NCBI RefSeq assembly: GCF_000316625.1
Contig: NC_019676.1
Coordinates: 4,110,501-4,174,500 of the forward strand
DNA length: 64,000 nt
From: Nostoc sp. PCC 7107
Lineage (GTDB): Bacteria; Cyanobacteriota; Cyanobacteriia; Cyanobacteriales; Nostocaceae
Direction of reading: 5' to 3'
In this document: in pieces, positions 46,201 through 53,893 of the stretch
How the letters are laid out: each line of letters starts with the position of its first letter
Numbering within the stretch: the stretch's first letter is position 1
Notes under the pieces: generated by a model
Told to the model about the DNA's origin: nothing
What the model saw: the letters and a program-made list of their open reading frames with translations, nothing else
Database searches by the model: none
Program-made: the position numbers and the translations under genes

Positions 46201-46871
46201 ACATCAGGGTTTTGGGCTGTACCGCGTAACACAGGACGGTCTGGGGTTAAAGCACGGGCGCGGTGTTCTAAAATTAATTCGTCGGGAATCAGCGATTTAA
46301 TCTCGTCGTCGGAGAGTAATTTCACCTTCTGCACTTCATGAGACGTGCGGAAACCGTCAAAGAAGTGCATGAACGAGACGCGAGTTTCTAAGGTGGCTGC
46401 ATGGGCGATAAGGGCTAAGTCGTGACTTTCCTGTACCGAAGCGGAACACAACAAAGCAAAACCAGTCGCCCGCGTCGCCATTACATCACTATGGTCGCCG
46501 AAAATGGATAAAGCGTGTGTAGCCAAAGAACGTGCAGCGACATGAACAACTGTGCTAGTGAGTTCCCCAGCGATTTTGTAGAGGTTGGGAATCATCAACA
46601 ACAGCCCCTGAGAAGCTGTAAAAGTCGTACTCAGAGAACCTGTTTGTAACGCCCCATGCACTGCACCAGCCGCACCACCTTCACTTTGCATCTGCACAAC
46701 GCTGGGAACCGTACCCCAAAGATTCGGGCGGCTTTCCGCTGACCAAGCATCCGCCCATTCGCCCATTGCCGAAGAGGGGGTGATAGGATAAATAGCAATT
46801 ACTTCATTTAATTTGTAAGCAACACGGGCTACAGCTTCATTCCCGTCGATGGTTGCAAAGGTTTGACTCAT
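43233..46871 (-). CDS. nifJ: pyruvate:ferredoxin (flavodoxin) oxidoreductase
   Basis: A 1212-residue single-chain PFOR that converts pyruvate and CoA to acetyl-CoA, CO2 and reduced ferredoxin or flavodoxin. Domains in order: pyruvate-binding N-terminal domain (IYPITPSSAMGEWAD), the central gamma-type domain, two [4Fe-4S] motifs (CVQCSKCVMVCP and CTGCAICVDICP), an additional cluster Cys in SGACAGCGETPY, and the TPP domain (GGDGWAYDIDFGG, SNTGGQ). In cyanobacteria it works in dark fermentation and in some strains supplies nitrogenase. Unusual is a 15-residue tandem duplication at residues 356-385. Confidence 0.97.
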   Translation of the reverse strand: MSQTFATIDGNEAVARVAYKLNEVIAIYPITPSSAMGEWADAWSAESRPNLWGTVPSVVQMQSEGGAAGAVHGALQTGSLSTTFTASQGLLLMIPNLYKIAGELTSTVVHVAARSLATHALSIFGDHSDVMATRATGFALLCSASVQESHDLALIAHAATLETRVSFMHFFDGFRTSHEVQKVKLLSDDEIKSLIPDELILEHRARALTPDRPVLRGTAQNPDVYFQSREGANSYYNACPEIVQHIMDQFGDRTGRYYRIFEYHGAEDAERVIVIMGSGCETVHETVDYLNARGEKLGVVKVRLYRPFDIQRFVEMLPESVQTIAVLDRTKEAGSAGEPLYLDVVAAIHEIRAERGSGRDKVPSITADGRGSGRDKLPSVIVGGRYGLSSKEFTPAMVKAVFDNLAQARPKNHFTVGIHDDVTHTSLSFDPNFSIEPDSVVRAMFYGLGSDGTVGANKNSIKIIGEGTDNYAQGYFVYDSKKSGSMTVSHLRFGPQPIHSTYLIDKANFIGCHHWVFLEKIDVLQTAATGAKILLNSPFDQDTVWRNLPPKVRQQILDKQLKLYVINANQVARDSGMGGRINTIMQVCFFALAGVLPQAEAIAKIKKAIEKTYSKKGADIVRMNMQAVDMTLDNLHQVHIPTAEQGKWLDEELFSTTSLPVTAPEFIQEVLGKIMVWQGDDLPVSALPADGTFPTGTAKWEKRNVAQEIPVWEPDVCVQCSKCVMVCPHSAIRAKAYAESELADAPSAFKSINAKDKDFTNQKFTIQVAPEDCTGCAICVDICPAKNKSEPGQKAINMAQQLPLREQEKKNWDFFLNLPNPDRRNLKLNQIRQQQLQEPLFEFSGACAGCGETPYLKLLTQLFGDRSVIANATGCSSIYGGNLPTTPWTTNADGRGPAWSNSLFEDNAEFGFGYRLSIDKQTEFATELLQQLGSELGDNLVHSILKAEQKTEADIWEQRERVALLKEKLDKILTSEIDANLISKTKILKSLADYLVKKSVWIVGGDGWAYDIDFGGIDHVLASDRNVNILVMDTEVYSNTGGQSSKATPKAAVAKFAASGKPAPKKDLGLMAMNYGNVYVASVALGAKDEHTLKAFLEAEAYDGPSLIIAYSHCIAHGINMTTGMNHQKTLVESGRWLLYRHNPLLKEQGKNPLQLDMRSPTQSVEASMYLENRFKMLTKSKPEIAKQLLQQAQAEVDARWQMYQYLAQRNM
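45717..45806. repeat. 45-bp in-frame tandem duplication within nifJ
   Basis: Two adjacent 45-base units (45762-45806 and 45717-45761, 35 of 45 bases identical) encode GSGRDKVPSITADGR and GSGRDKLPSVIVGGR. They sit at the start of a normally short loop before the conserved GGRYGLSSKEF. Confidence 0.75.
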
Positions 46872-47433
46872 AATTGTAGTCCTAGCCTTTAAACGGCACT
46901 ATCAGACAGCGTTGTGATACTAATTAGAAATAGTTAAAGCCTAGAAGTTGGTGGTTGATGTTATACCATTTGGAAAAATGATTACGAAAAATGGATAGCT
47001 GAAAAGCTCACAAATAAGCCAGTTCAAAATCCAAAATCCAAAATCTAAAATCCAAAATGGTATGAGTTGCATCCAACTGGAAAATCCAATATATGTAGGT
47101 AGGATTATCCCTGGTTAGGATAATATTTGATTGACCACTTGCGGGCTTTGAGGTTGACTCTAAATAGTGAATGTAAGCTTTAGTATCTCATCCGAAATAC
47201 TTTATTTATTTATATCTATTAACGATGTACTCAATAGCCAAAACAATATCTAGCAAAGGTTTTCAATCAATTAATTTTCATTCGTTGGGGTACAGGTTCG
47301 GGATTTGATTCTAATGTAAAACCAGCTTTATTTTATTGTTTAATCTATTCTAAAATTTTAGCTGATTATATTTAAAAGCACAAAATTAAATTTTTAAATA
47401 TGCCTTAATCTATGAATTAAATACTAATTACTA
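46872..47433. other. intergenic region upstream of nifJ with a short tandem repeat
   Basis: This 562-base gap separates nifJ from the end of the MNIO operon. It holds the heptanucleotide repeat at 47025-47059 and otherwise AT-rich DNA. I see no gene. Confidence 0.5.
47025..47059. repeat. heptanucleotide short tandem repeat (CAAAATC)
   Basis: Five 7-base units: three CAAAATC, one TAAAATC, one CAAAATG. These STRR-type repeats are typical of heterocystous cyanobacteria. Confidence 0.85.
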
Positions 47434-47865
47434 TTACCTAATATTTTTCGTTTGTGGCTGAGGCGACATTAAAGATGGACGCGGCGTAACATGATTGCGT
47501 AAAAATAGTAAAGGAATACTCAGCAAGCCTAAAATCATCACAACTGCGGTGAGAATCCAAACAGGTAAACGATTAGGGCGATAGTCACCGCGTTCAATTT
47601 GCCAGAACACCTGATTATATCGCCAAGCAGCTAAAGCGATCGCACCTACTCCCACAATCACTAAAGCAACTCCTAAATTTTCCGAGTTAAATAGCGGATG
47701 TACTGTTGGTTCTTGTTGCGTAATTGCCGTATTTAATTGGCGTAAAAATAGACCAAACCTTGCAATGGCAAAACCAAAACCAATTAAAGCGATGGAAGTT
47801 CTCAACCAAGCTAAAAAAGTTCTTTCATTGGCTTGATGTTCCCGTTGGCGGTCTATTTTATTCAT
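47434..47865 (-). CDS. DUF202 (YidH-like) membrane protein
   Basis: A 143-residue protein with three membrane helices. The N-terminal REHQANERTFLAWLRTSIALIGFGFAIARFG is the DUF202 hallmark. Helix two is around residues 68-85 (LGVALVIVGVGAIALAAW) and helix three near 103-123. It is the last gene of the MNIO operon, 12 bases after the partner gene, so it may help anchor or transport the modified proteins. The biochemical function of DUF202 is unknown. Confidence 0.88.
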   Translation of the reverse strand: MNKIDRQREHQANERTFLAWLRTSIALIGFGFAIARFGLFLRQLNTAITQQEPTVHPLFNSENLGVALVIVGVGAIALAAWRYNQVFWQIERGDYRPNRLPVWILTAVVMILGLLSIPLLFLRNHVTPRPSLMSPQPQTKNIR

Positions 47866-47877
47866 GAGTAAACTAAT

Positions 47878-48468
47878 CTACAACTCCTGATACTCTCCGC
47901 GCCTCTGCGACTCTGCGTGCGGTAATATTATATGACGTAAGTGCGATCGCCCCGATAAACGCCACCAGATTGCCAAAGTTGGTTTTGCCGTAAAATCATG
48001 ATGTACCGCGAAACGCAACCAACAAAATTTTAAACAAACTCCAGGTTCATAAGCTAACAGCCAAGTTTGTTCATACCTGGCTAAATCACCTATCCAAGCA
48101 GGTGCTAAATTTTCATTGTGCGCCACCTTAATCATAAAGTTAGCAAAAGCGATCGCATCATCCCGATGTTTTTTAATTCCCGTGGGTAAATAAGTCTCTG
48201 CATATCGCCAAAACAAAGAATTAAAATTTTTCCCCAACGCCTTAGCTGTTCTGGGTAAAAGTTCCCGTATTTCCCCTAACCGTTTCCACTTCAAAGAATT
48301 AGCGAATATATTGACTTCCTGTGATGAAACTTCTGCTAACTGCTGCGCCTCATCACTACTCAAACCCAACTCCACACCCACAGCTTGGGGGTTGGCAAAA
48401 AAACGCTCTCGAAATTCAGTATTAGTATAAAGCTGGGCTAAAACTTGCTGGGTTTGTGCTAACCCCAT
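47878..48468 (-). CDS. MNIO partner protein (HvfC/BufC-like role, SCO6045-like)
   Basis: A 196-residue protein. Residues 1-50 (FRERFFANPQAVGVELGLSSDEAQQLAEV) resemble RiPP leader or recognition modules. A helical region follows (KRLGEIRELLPRTAKALG, FWRYAETYLPTGIKKHRDDA) of the type seen beside DUF692 genes in actinobacteria, then a C-terminal strand region. Partner proteins of DUF692 enzymes bind the precursor and present it to the enzyme. It overlaps the DUF692 gene by 10 bases. The last 13 residues (HAESQRRGEYQEL) are encoded by a dispersed genomic repeat and are probably a late addition. Confidence 0.65.
   Translation of the reverse strand: MGLAQTQQVLAQLYTNTEFRERFFANPQAVGVELGLSSDEAQQLAEVSSQEVNIFANSLKWKRLGEIRELLPRTAKALGKNFNSLFWRYAETYLPTGIKKHRDDAIAFANFMIKVAHNENLAPAWIGDLARYEQTWLLAYEPGVCLKFCWLRFAVHHDFTAKPTLAIWWRLSGRSHLRHIILPHAESQRRGEYQEL
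47884..47925. repeat. dispersed CTCTGCG-type repeat forming the 3' end of a gene
   Basis: The stretch carrying CTCTCCGCGCCTCTGCGACT and then CTGCGTGCGG is the common Nostoc CTCTGCG heptad repeat. It lies inside the partner gene and encodes its final residues. Confidence 0.6.
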
Positions 48469-49295
48469 CTTTGATAACTCCTACCAATTTTTCGTGCTAT
48501 CTCCAATTCTTGGGCTATTTCTGAAAACGGAGGTAAATTTTCATCCCGTTCTAAAACTATCCCTTTGACGGGAATGCGGGCTACAACTTCCTCTATTATT
48601 TGCCAAACTTCCGGCGGTGTAGACTGGGAATGACTATCAATTAATACACCATCATGCCAATGTCCACCAACGAAATGCAACTGTACAACACGTTCCCACG
48701 GTAATTCTTTGAGAAAATCATGCACATCATAACCATAATTCACCGCATTGGTATGTAAATTAGTTACATCCAACAGCAACCCACAGTCAGCACGTTCTAC
48801 CACTTCTGCCAAAAATTGGGCTTCGGTCATCTCTGCACCAGGAAGTTTTACCATATAGGTAATATTTTCCAGAATTAACGGCACATCAACAAAGCGCCGC
48901 ACTTCAGCAATATTGCGACAGAGTATATCTACCGCCTCTTTGGTGTAAGGTAAGGGTGACAAATGCCCAATATCCACACCGCCAGCTTTAGTAAAACAAA
49001 TATGTTCACTCCACCAAGGCGGGTTAAGTTGTTTAATTAAGGTTGCAAGTTTGCGTAAATAATCTGTATCTACACCTTCCGCACTACCCAACGACAAATT
49101 AATGGCGTGGGGAATTATCGGGAAATGTGCAGCTAGTATTTCTAATTCCTGTTGTTTTTGTACAGGTACATCCAGATAATGTTCTGCGACAATTTCGAGA
49201 AAGTCCACTTGTTGACGGTTGAGAAACAAATCACTTTTGAATGGTTCTCGAAAACCCAACCCGACACCCAAAGTAGGAAGTTGAGATAACATCAT
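48459..49295 (-). CDS. DUF692 multinuclear non-haem iron oxidase (MNIO)
   Basis: A 278-residue TIM-barrel enzyme of the MbnB/TglH/BufB family, whose characterised members oxidatively modify Cys or nearby residues of ribosomal peptides. Metal-ligand motifs are complete: H63 in HAINLSLG, E97-H98 in WSEHICF, E143 in ENITYM, D176 and N179 in LLLDVTNLH, H207 and H212 in LHFVGGHWHDG, D220 and H222 in DSHSQSTPPEVW, E249 in VLERDENLP. It follows the third tail protein by three bases, with GGAG inside that tail's last codons as its ribosome binding site, and overlaps the partner gene. Confidence 0.93.
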   Translation of the reverse strand: MMLSQLPTLGVGLGFREPFKSDLFLNRQQVDFLEIVAEHYLDVPVQKQQELEILAAHFPIIPHAINLSLGSAEGVDTDYLRKLATLIKQLNPPWWSEHICFTKAGGVDIGHLSPLPYTKEAVDILCRNIAEVRRFVDVPLILENITYMVKLPGAEMTEAQFLAEVVERADCGLLLDVTNLHTNAVNYGYDVHDFLKELPWERVVQLHFVGGHWHDGVLIDSHSQSTPPEVWQIIEEVVARIPVKGIVLERDENLPPFSEIAQELEIARKIGRSYQRWG

Positions 49296-49298
49296 TTT

Positions 49299-50351
49299 TT
49301 AGTCTCCACCGCCACAACCACCACAGCCGCCACAACCACCGCCACCGCAGGAACCGCTACAACCGCCACTACAGCCACCGCCACTACAACCGCCAGAACT
49401 ACTATTTTGCCAATTGGCGGTATTTATCACAGGTACAAAAATATTTTGATATCTGTCGTAACGAGTTCCTGCAAATAAATCAAAACCATAGAGTGCTACA
49501 GCCAAGTTATATTCAAACTCGGAAGGAATACCAATTTCTGCTTTTTGTTTTAACTGGGCGAAAGTTGCTTCAGGGATATCAGCTTGAATTTTCGGTTTTA
49601 ATTGCTTGAATGTTGCTTCCAGTTGGTTTAAATACTCTCCCCCCAGACTACTGCGACGAGATATCTCACAGGTACTCTGAAGAAAGTAAAACGAGAATAT
49701 TCCCATCAGCACGAGATAACCCACATTATTGCGACTATGTAACGAAGTTACTACCAACTTAAAGCCGCCCAAACCGACAATGATAGAAATTCCTATCCAT
49801 TTGATTAACTCTGTTCTAGCTTTCAGGCTGTCGGAAGTTAGCAGTTGTTCATTTAGGAGTTGCTGTTGATAAACTGTGCAGTGTGGCTGTAATTGTCTAG
49901 CTAATAACCATCCAGATGTTCTTGGTGTTGTTGGCGTAGCAAACCAATCAAATGCTTCACGCTGTATGGTTGTTAGCAGAGATACATCAGGATGATTTTC
50001 CGCTTGCTGGATAGACTCTTCTGTGATTTGTAAATAACCGCGCTGTGACAAGTCCATCACTGCTACCTTAGCGACTCCGATTTCTTGAGAACGCAGGTAA
50101 GCAATTTTGTAAGAATCTGGTTCAAGAGGAATTAACGGTAAAGGTTGATTTTGTGTGGGATCTTGCACTAGCCAACTACTAACTAGCACTGTGATAGTCA
50201 CAATAGCACCATAGAAAAGCAGAAAATCATGATCAGGCATATCTGGTACTATTGTTGCGATCGCCACTACTGAACCTATCGCCACTGAAATAATCAGTAA
50301 CTTGAGTATTACCGATTTTGTGACTGTGCTTGGTACAGGTTTATCTAACAT
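49299..50351 (-). CDS. TIGR04222-type membrane protein with Cys-Gly tail (tail protein A)
   Basis: A 350-residue protein: one N-terminal helix pair (about 12-60), a soluble segment containing EPDSYKIAYLRSQEIG shared with its two neighbours, then two helices (about 190-235), a second soluble region ending near DLFAGTRYDRYQNIF, and a 34-residue tail (317-350) made only of Gly, Ser, Cys and a terminal Asp, with seven Cys. The tail ends with three CGG units. Predicted to be an MNIO substrate because it lies three bases from the enzyme gene. Confidence 0.82.
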   Translation of the reverse strand: MLDKPVPSTVTKSVILKLLIISVAIGSVVAIATIVPDMPDHDFLLFYGAIVTITVLVSSWLVQDPTQNQPLPLIPLEPDSYKIAYLRSQEIGVAKVAVMDLSQRGYLQITEESIQQAENHPDVSLLTTIQREAFDWFATPTTPRTSGWLLARQLQPHCTVYQQQLLNEQLLTSDSLKARTELIKWIGISIIVGLGGFKLVVTSLHSRNNVGYLVLMGIFSFYFLQSTCEISRRSSLGGEYLNQLEATFKQLKPKIQADIPEATFAQLKQKAEIGIPSEFEYNLAVALYGFDLFAGTRYDRYQNIFVPVINTANWQNSSSGGCSGGGCSGGCSGSCGGGGCGGCGGCGGGD

Positions 50352-50397
50352 TCTCTACGTCTCAATTTTTCAGACAGCCTGTTGTATGACATTCTCT

Positions 50398-51339
50398 CTA
50401 ACCGCCACAACCACCGCAACCACCACCACAAGAACTACCGCAGGAACTCCCACTACTGCATGAACTACTACTGCATGAACTACCGCCAGAACCACTACTA
50501 CAGGAACTACTGGACGAACTACTGCGGCTACTTGTCGTAGAATAAGCTGGCGGAAAGAACGCTTTATAGTAAGCATTGTAAGGAGTTCCAGCCAAAGACT
50601 CAACACCAAACAGTGCTAATACCAGTAAGTTGTTGTTGACTATGGAAGTTTCCCGCAGTTGGTTGAAGGTGCTTTGAAGTTGTTGCAGATACCTGTTTCC
50701 GAGATGACTTAGGGAGGGATGGGGCTGACTCACAAACCACAGCAGGTAAATAATAGACGACACACCCATAATTATCAAAAAACCAACGTTATGGTGTCCT
50801 TTACCCAAAGCTATCAGCAGCTTATAGCCACCCAAGCCAAAAATCAGCATCGCCCCAACTAAGCCCACTTGGATATTCCATTCTTTCCACTTGACTGCAT
50901 ACAGTAATTTTTCATCTTCCAACTGTTCTTGATAAGTATTGCAGAATGGTTTTACATACTCGGTAGCCAACCACAAAGATGTTTTAGCCGTAGCAGGTTC
51001 AGACAACTTCTCAAAAACTTGTTGTTCGGCTGGTTGTAAATTTGATATGTCAGGATAGCTGGGTATTTTGCTAATAGTCTGTCCGCTAACTTGCAAATAA
51101 CCTTGTTGAATCAAGTTGAATAATACTAAATGAGCAATTCCTTTTACTTGAGAACGCAAGTAAGCGATTTTGTAAGGATCTGGTTCAGCCGGAATTAACG
51201 GTAAAGGTTGATTTTTTGTGGGATCTTGGACTAATCGCCCACACAATAACAAAGTTGCGATGATAACAATACCATACAATAGCAGAAAGTTTGGCCCATA
51301 CATATCTGCAACTGGATTATGCAGTAATGTATCCATCAC
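50398..51339 (-). CDS. TIGR04222-type membrane protein with Ser/Cys tail (tail protein B)
   Basis: A 313-residue paralogue of the genes on both sides: an N-terminal helix, EPDPYKIAYLRSQVKG, two central helices (about 165-210), and LFGVESLAGTPYNAYYKAFF before the tail. The tail (about 270-313) starts with an uninterrupted Ser run, then has seven Cys spaced by Ser and Gly, ending CGGGCGGCGG. The Ser-rich start distinguishes it from tail protein A although the Cys count is the same. It is separated from A by 46 bases. Confidence 0.82.
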   Translation of the reverse strand: MMDTLLHNPVADMYGPNFLLLYGIVIIATLLLCGRLVQDPTKNQPLPLIPAEPDPYKIAYLRSQVKGIAHLVLFNLIQQGYLQVSGQTISKIPSYPDISNLQPAEQQVFEKLSEPATAKTSLWLATEYVKPFCNTYQEQLEDEKLLYAVKWKEWNIQVGLVGAMLIFGLGGYKLLIALGKGHHNVGFLIIMGVSSIIYLLWFVSQPHPSLSHLGNRYLQQLQSTFNQLRETSIVNNNLLVLALFGVESLAGTPYNAYYKAFFPPAYSTTSSRSSSSSSSCSSGSGGSSCSSSSCSSGSSCGSSCGGGCGGCGG

Positions 51340-51458
51340 TTTTACTCCTTATAAGGAAATTCCTAAAGTTAGGAAAAATTAATTGTCAAAATTTTGGCAG
51401 CGGTTTTTTAATACATCTCGCTTTTTTAACTCTGCAAAGTATTATATCACACTAAGTT

Positions 51459-52442
51459 TTAGCCACTACCACCGCAGCCACCGCAGCCACCACCACCGCC
51501 ACCTCCGCCACCACCACCGCAGCCACCGCAGCCACCACCACTACTTCCTCCTGCATTATGGCTAGTGACTAATGGCGCGAAAATGTTGGCAAAATCCGTG
51601 TAGGAAGTTCCATGTAAGATTTCTACACCAAAAATGGCTACAGGCAACAACATATTCAAATCTGTGTCATTTCTGTCATCGGATATGGTGCGAATGATTC
51701 TGTTTTTAAGTTGTATAAAACTTTGCTGAAGTTGTTTTATATATCTTTCTCCCAGTTGAGTTCGTCTGGATGGATAAGAGAGCAGTATAAAAATAATCCA
51801 ATAAACTAGACCTATAATAATGAGAAATAAAACATTGTTATATCCTTTAAGCAATGCTATTGAAAGCTTATAACTACCCAAACCCAAAATAATACAACTT
51901 CCCAAAGTACTGATTGTCTTTGCTAAGTCTCTGGCAGTTTTGGGTAGTAAAAGTTGCTCATTTAATAGCGATTCTTCGTAAGTTTCACACCAGAATTTGT
52001 GGATAATGGTGTTTGAGATGGTGTCACTGAGTGTTTGATTAGCTAATTTTGGAAAAACAAAATAGTCAAATACGTGTCGCTCTATGATGGATAAATTATC
52101 TGCATAAGAATATGTGGTTGACTGCTCTATGGTATCTTTATTAATTTGCAAATAACCATCCTGAAGCAGATTAAATATTACTAAGCGTATAACCTCACTT
52201 TCTCCACCACGTAAATATGCAATTTTATAAGGATCAGGGTTGCTAGGAATTGATGGTAAAGGTAATTGTGCCGTTGCGTCAAACTTTAAATTATAGTAAC
52301 TCGCCAATAAAGTTACAGTAATAATGCCAGCATAAAAAACCAAAAAGTGCGGCCCATACATATTTGCAATGGGGTTATTCAAGGGGCTACGAATCGTCAC
52401 TATCAGCAACATACTTATAATCGTAAGTAATAATTTATCCAT
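51459..52442 (-). CDS. TIGR04222-type membrane protein with Gly/Cys tail (tail protein C)
   Basis: A 327-residue paralogue, the first gene of the operon: one or two N-terminal helices, NPDPYKIAYLRGGESE, two central helices (about 180-230), LPVAIFGVEILHGTSYTDF, and a 30-residue Gly tail (298-327) carrying two CGGC motifs separated by eleven Gly. It has only four Cys. It has the longest upstream spacer (119 bases before gene B), so B and A may also have their own promoter. Confidence 0.82.
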   Translation of the reverse strand: MDKLLLTIISMLLIVTIRSPLNNPIANMYGPHFLVFYAGIITVTLLASYYNLKFDATAQLPLPSIPSNPDPYKIAYLRGGESEVIRLVIFNLLQDGYLQINKDTIEQSTTYSYADNLSIIERHVFDYFVFPKLANQTLSDTISNTIIHKFWCETYEESLLNEQLLLPKTARDLAKTISTLGSCIILGLGSYKLSIALLKGYNNVLFLIIIGLVYWIIFILLSYPSRRTQLGERYIKQLQQSFIQLKNRIIRTISDDRNDTDLNMLLPVAIFGVEILHGTSYTDFANIFAPLVTSHNAGGSSGGGCGGCGGGGGGGGGGGCGGCGGSG

Positions 52443-52536
52443 TAGTAACGTTCAACTCTTTTTGCTGTAAAGATTGATTGAGCGAATTATACAATTCCAT
52501 ATACTATTTTTACGGGAAATTAGAAAAATTTAATTC

Positions 52537-53325
52537 TCACTCGCCACATTTAATTCTCAATTTCGTCCCACATCTTTTACAAAAAGCCGCATCTAAATCA
52601 TGAAAAGCTAAACCACAACCTGAACATATCGTTTCTACCTGATTTACATTTTTTACCAAACGTTTAATTAAATCTCCCACTTGCCAAGGAATTAAGCCTA
52701 CACCTGTTAAAATCATCAATACAGTTAACAAACGACCGACTTCAGAAATTGGCGCGATATCCCCAAATCCGACGGTTGTCATAGTGACAACCGAGAAATA
52801 AAACGCATCTAAAAATGTAGTGTAGAGTGGATTTACAGGATGTTCAACTTGATAAATTAACCCCGAATAAATAAAAATAATGGCAAATAATGTAAATAAT
52901 ATCCGCACGAAGATTAAACTATCTTCACTACTGACACTGGCAAACAAAAACTTCTGATCAATAAACCGAATTAACCTTAAAATCCGAAACCATCTCAGTA
53001 GGCGAATAAAGCTAATATCTACTGCGCCGAGAAAAAATGGCAATATCGCCATTAAATCTAGAATTGCATAAAAGCTAAAAATATACTTAAGCTTGTTTTC
53101 AGCACTCCAGAGGCGAATTATATACTCTACCGCAAAAATTACCAGGATAGCAGTATCAACAAAATCAAGCTCCAATCTTATATTATAAGGAATATTATAA
53201 GTTTGAGCTACAAAAATACCTGACGAAATTAGTACTAAAGCGGCAATTGTCAGATTGATAATTTTACCTATAGGTGTTTCCAAGTCTGTTAAATAAAATT
53301 CTGTTTTTTCTCTACTTAACAACAT
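52537..53325 (-). CDS. voltage-gated potassium-type channel with C-terminal zinc ribbon
   Basis: A 262-residue six-helix channel. S4 is RLLRWFRILRLIRFID with regularly spaced Arg; the pore loop carries TTVGFGDI, the K-selective filter. After S6 the chain continues through a short basic segment into a zinc ribbon with CSGCG and CKRCG pairs (about residues 238-257). The zinc ribbon is unusual for a bacterial Kv channel and may be a sensor or assembly domain. It lies 94 bases upstream of the tail-protein operon on the same strand, so cotranscription is possible. Confidence 0.88.
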   Translation of the reverse strand: MLLSREKTEFYLTDLETPIGKIINLTIAALVLISSGIFVAQTYNIPYNIRLELDFVDTAILVIFAVEYIIRLWSAENKLKYIFSFYAILDLMAILPFFLGAVDISFIRLLRWFRILRLIRFIDQKFLFASVSSEDSLIFVRILFTLFAIIFIYSGLIYQVEHPVNPLYTTFLDAFYFSVVTMTTVGFGDIAPISEVGRLLTVLMILTGVGLIPWQVGDLIKRLVKNVNQVETICSGCGLAFHDLDAAFCKRCGTKLRIKCGE

Positions 53326-53410
53326 ATTTTTGTGACCTTTAAAATCTGTACTTACATCTCATAAATCATGAGATATGATTGAGCATGATTTTTCCCTGAT
53401 AATAACGAAA

Positions 53411-53842
53411 ATGAACCAAGAATATTTTATGCGTTTAGCTTTAGAAGCAGCAAAAAAAGGTGATTGGCCTTATGGTGCTGTCATTGTCAAGGATGACGAA
53501 GTAGTTGAGGTAGCATATAATACTGTGCAGCGAAATAATGATCCATCTGCCCATGCAGAAATGAATGTTATTCGCAGTTTAGCAAATAAACTAAAAAACC
53601 CTTCTTTGGAGGGTTACAGCATATATACGACTTGCGAACCTTGTCCTATGTGTACAACAGTTTGCATTTGGGCTGGTATATCAGAAATTACTTATGGTGT
53701 TTCCATCCAAGATTTAATCTCGATAAATCAGTCACAAATTCATGTTTTTTGTGAAGAAATTATCGCCAAGTCTTTTAGAAAAATTAAAGTAACAAAAGGC
53801 ATTTTAAAAGATGAATGCTTGGCTTTATTTATGGAAAATTAG
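53411..53842 (+). CDS. cytidine/guanine deaminase-family nucleoside deaminase
   Basis: A 143-residue zinc deaminase. The catalytic motif is SAHAEMNVIRS (zinc His and proton-shuttle Glu) with the second zinc motif PCPMCTTVCIWAG. NDPSAHAE is closer to guanine deaminase and tRNA adenosine deaminase relatives than to cytidine deaminase. The start is ATG 53411 because homologues begin near MNQEYFMRLAL; an upstream in-frame ATG adds 12 residues. The precise substrate is uncertain. Confidence 0.85.
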   Translation: MNQEYFMRLALEAAKKGDWPYGAVIVKDDEVVEVAYNTVQRNNDPSAHAEMNVIRSLANKLKNPSLEGYSIYTTCEPCPMCTTVCIWAGISEITYGVSIQDLISINQSQIHVFCEEIIAKSFRKIKVTKGILKDECLALFMEN

Positions 53843-53893
53843 CTAGTTTAAGACTAGACGTGAATAATAGTTGGTTTGGCTGGCTCAACTAGA

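Noticed and set aside
49308-51560. CRISPR-like periodic repeats
   Set aside because: The short GC-rich repeats at 49308, 50401 and 51465 have a 3-base period and fall inside coding tails; there are no spacers, leader or cas genes.
51383-51565. His/Arg/Ser-rich frame opposite the tail of protein C
   Set aside because: It is the complement of the Gly/Cys codon run of the tail and has no start context; the His-richness is a translation artefact of CCACC repeats.
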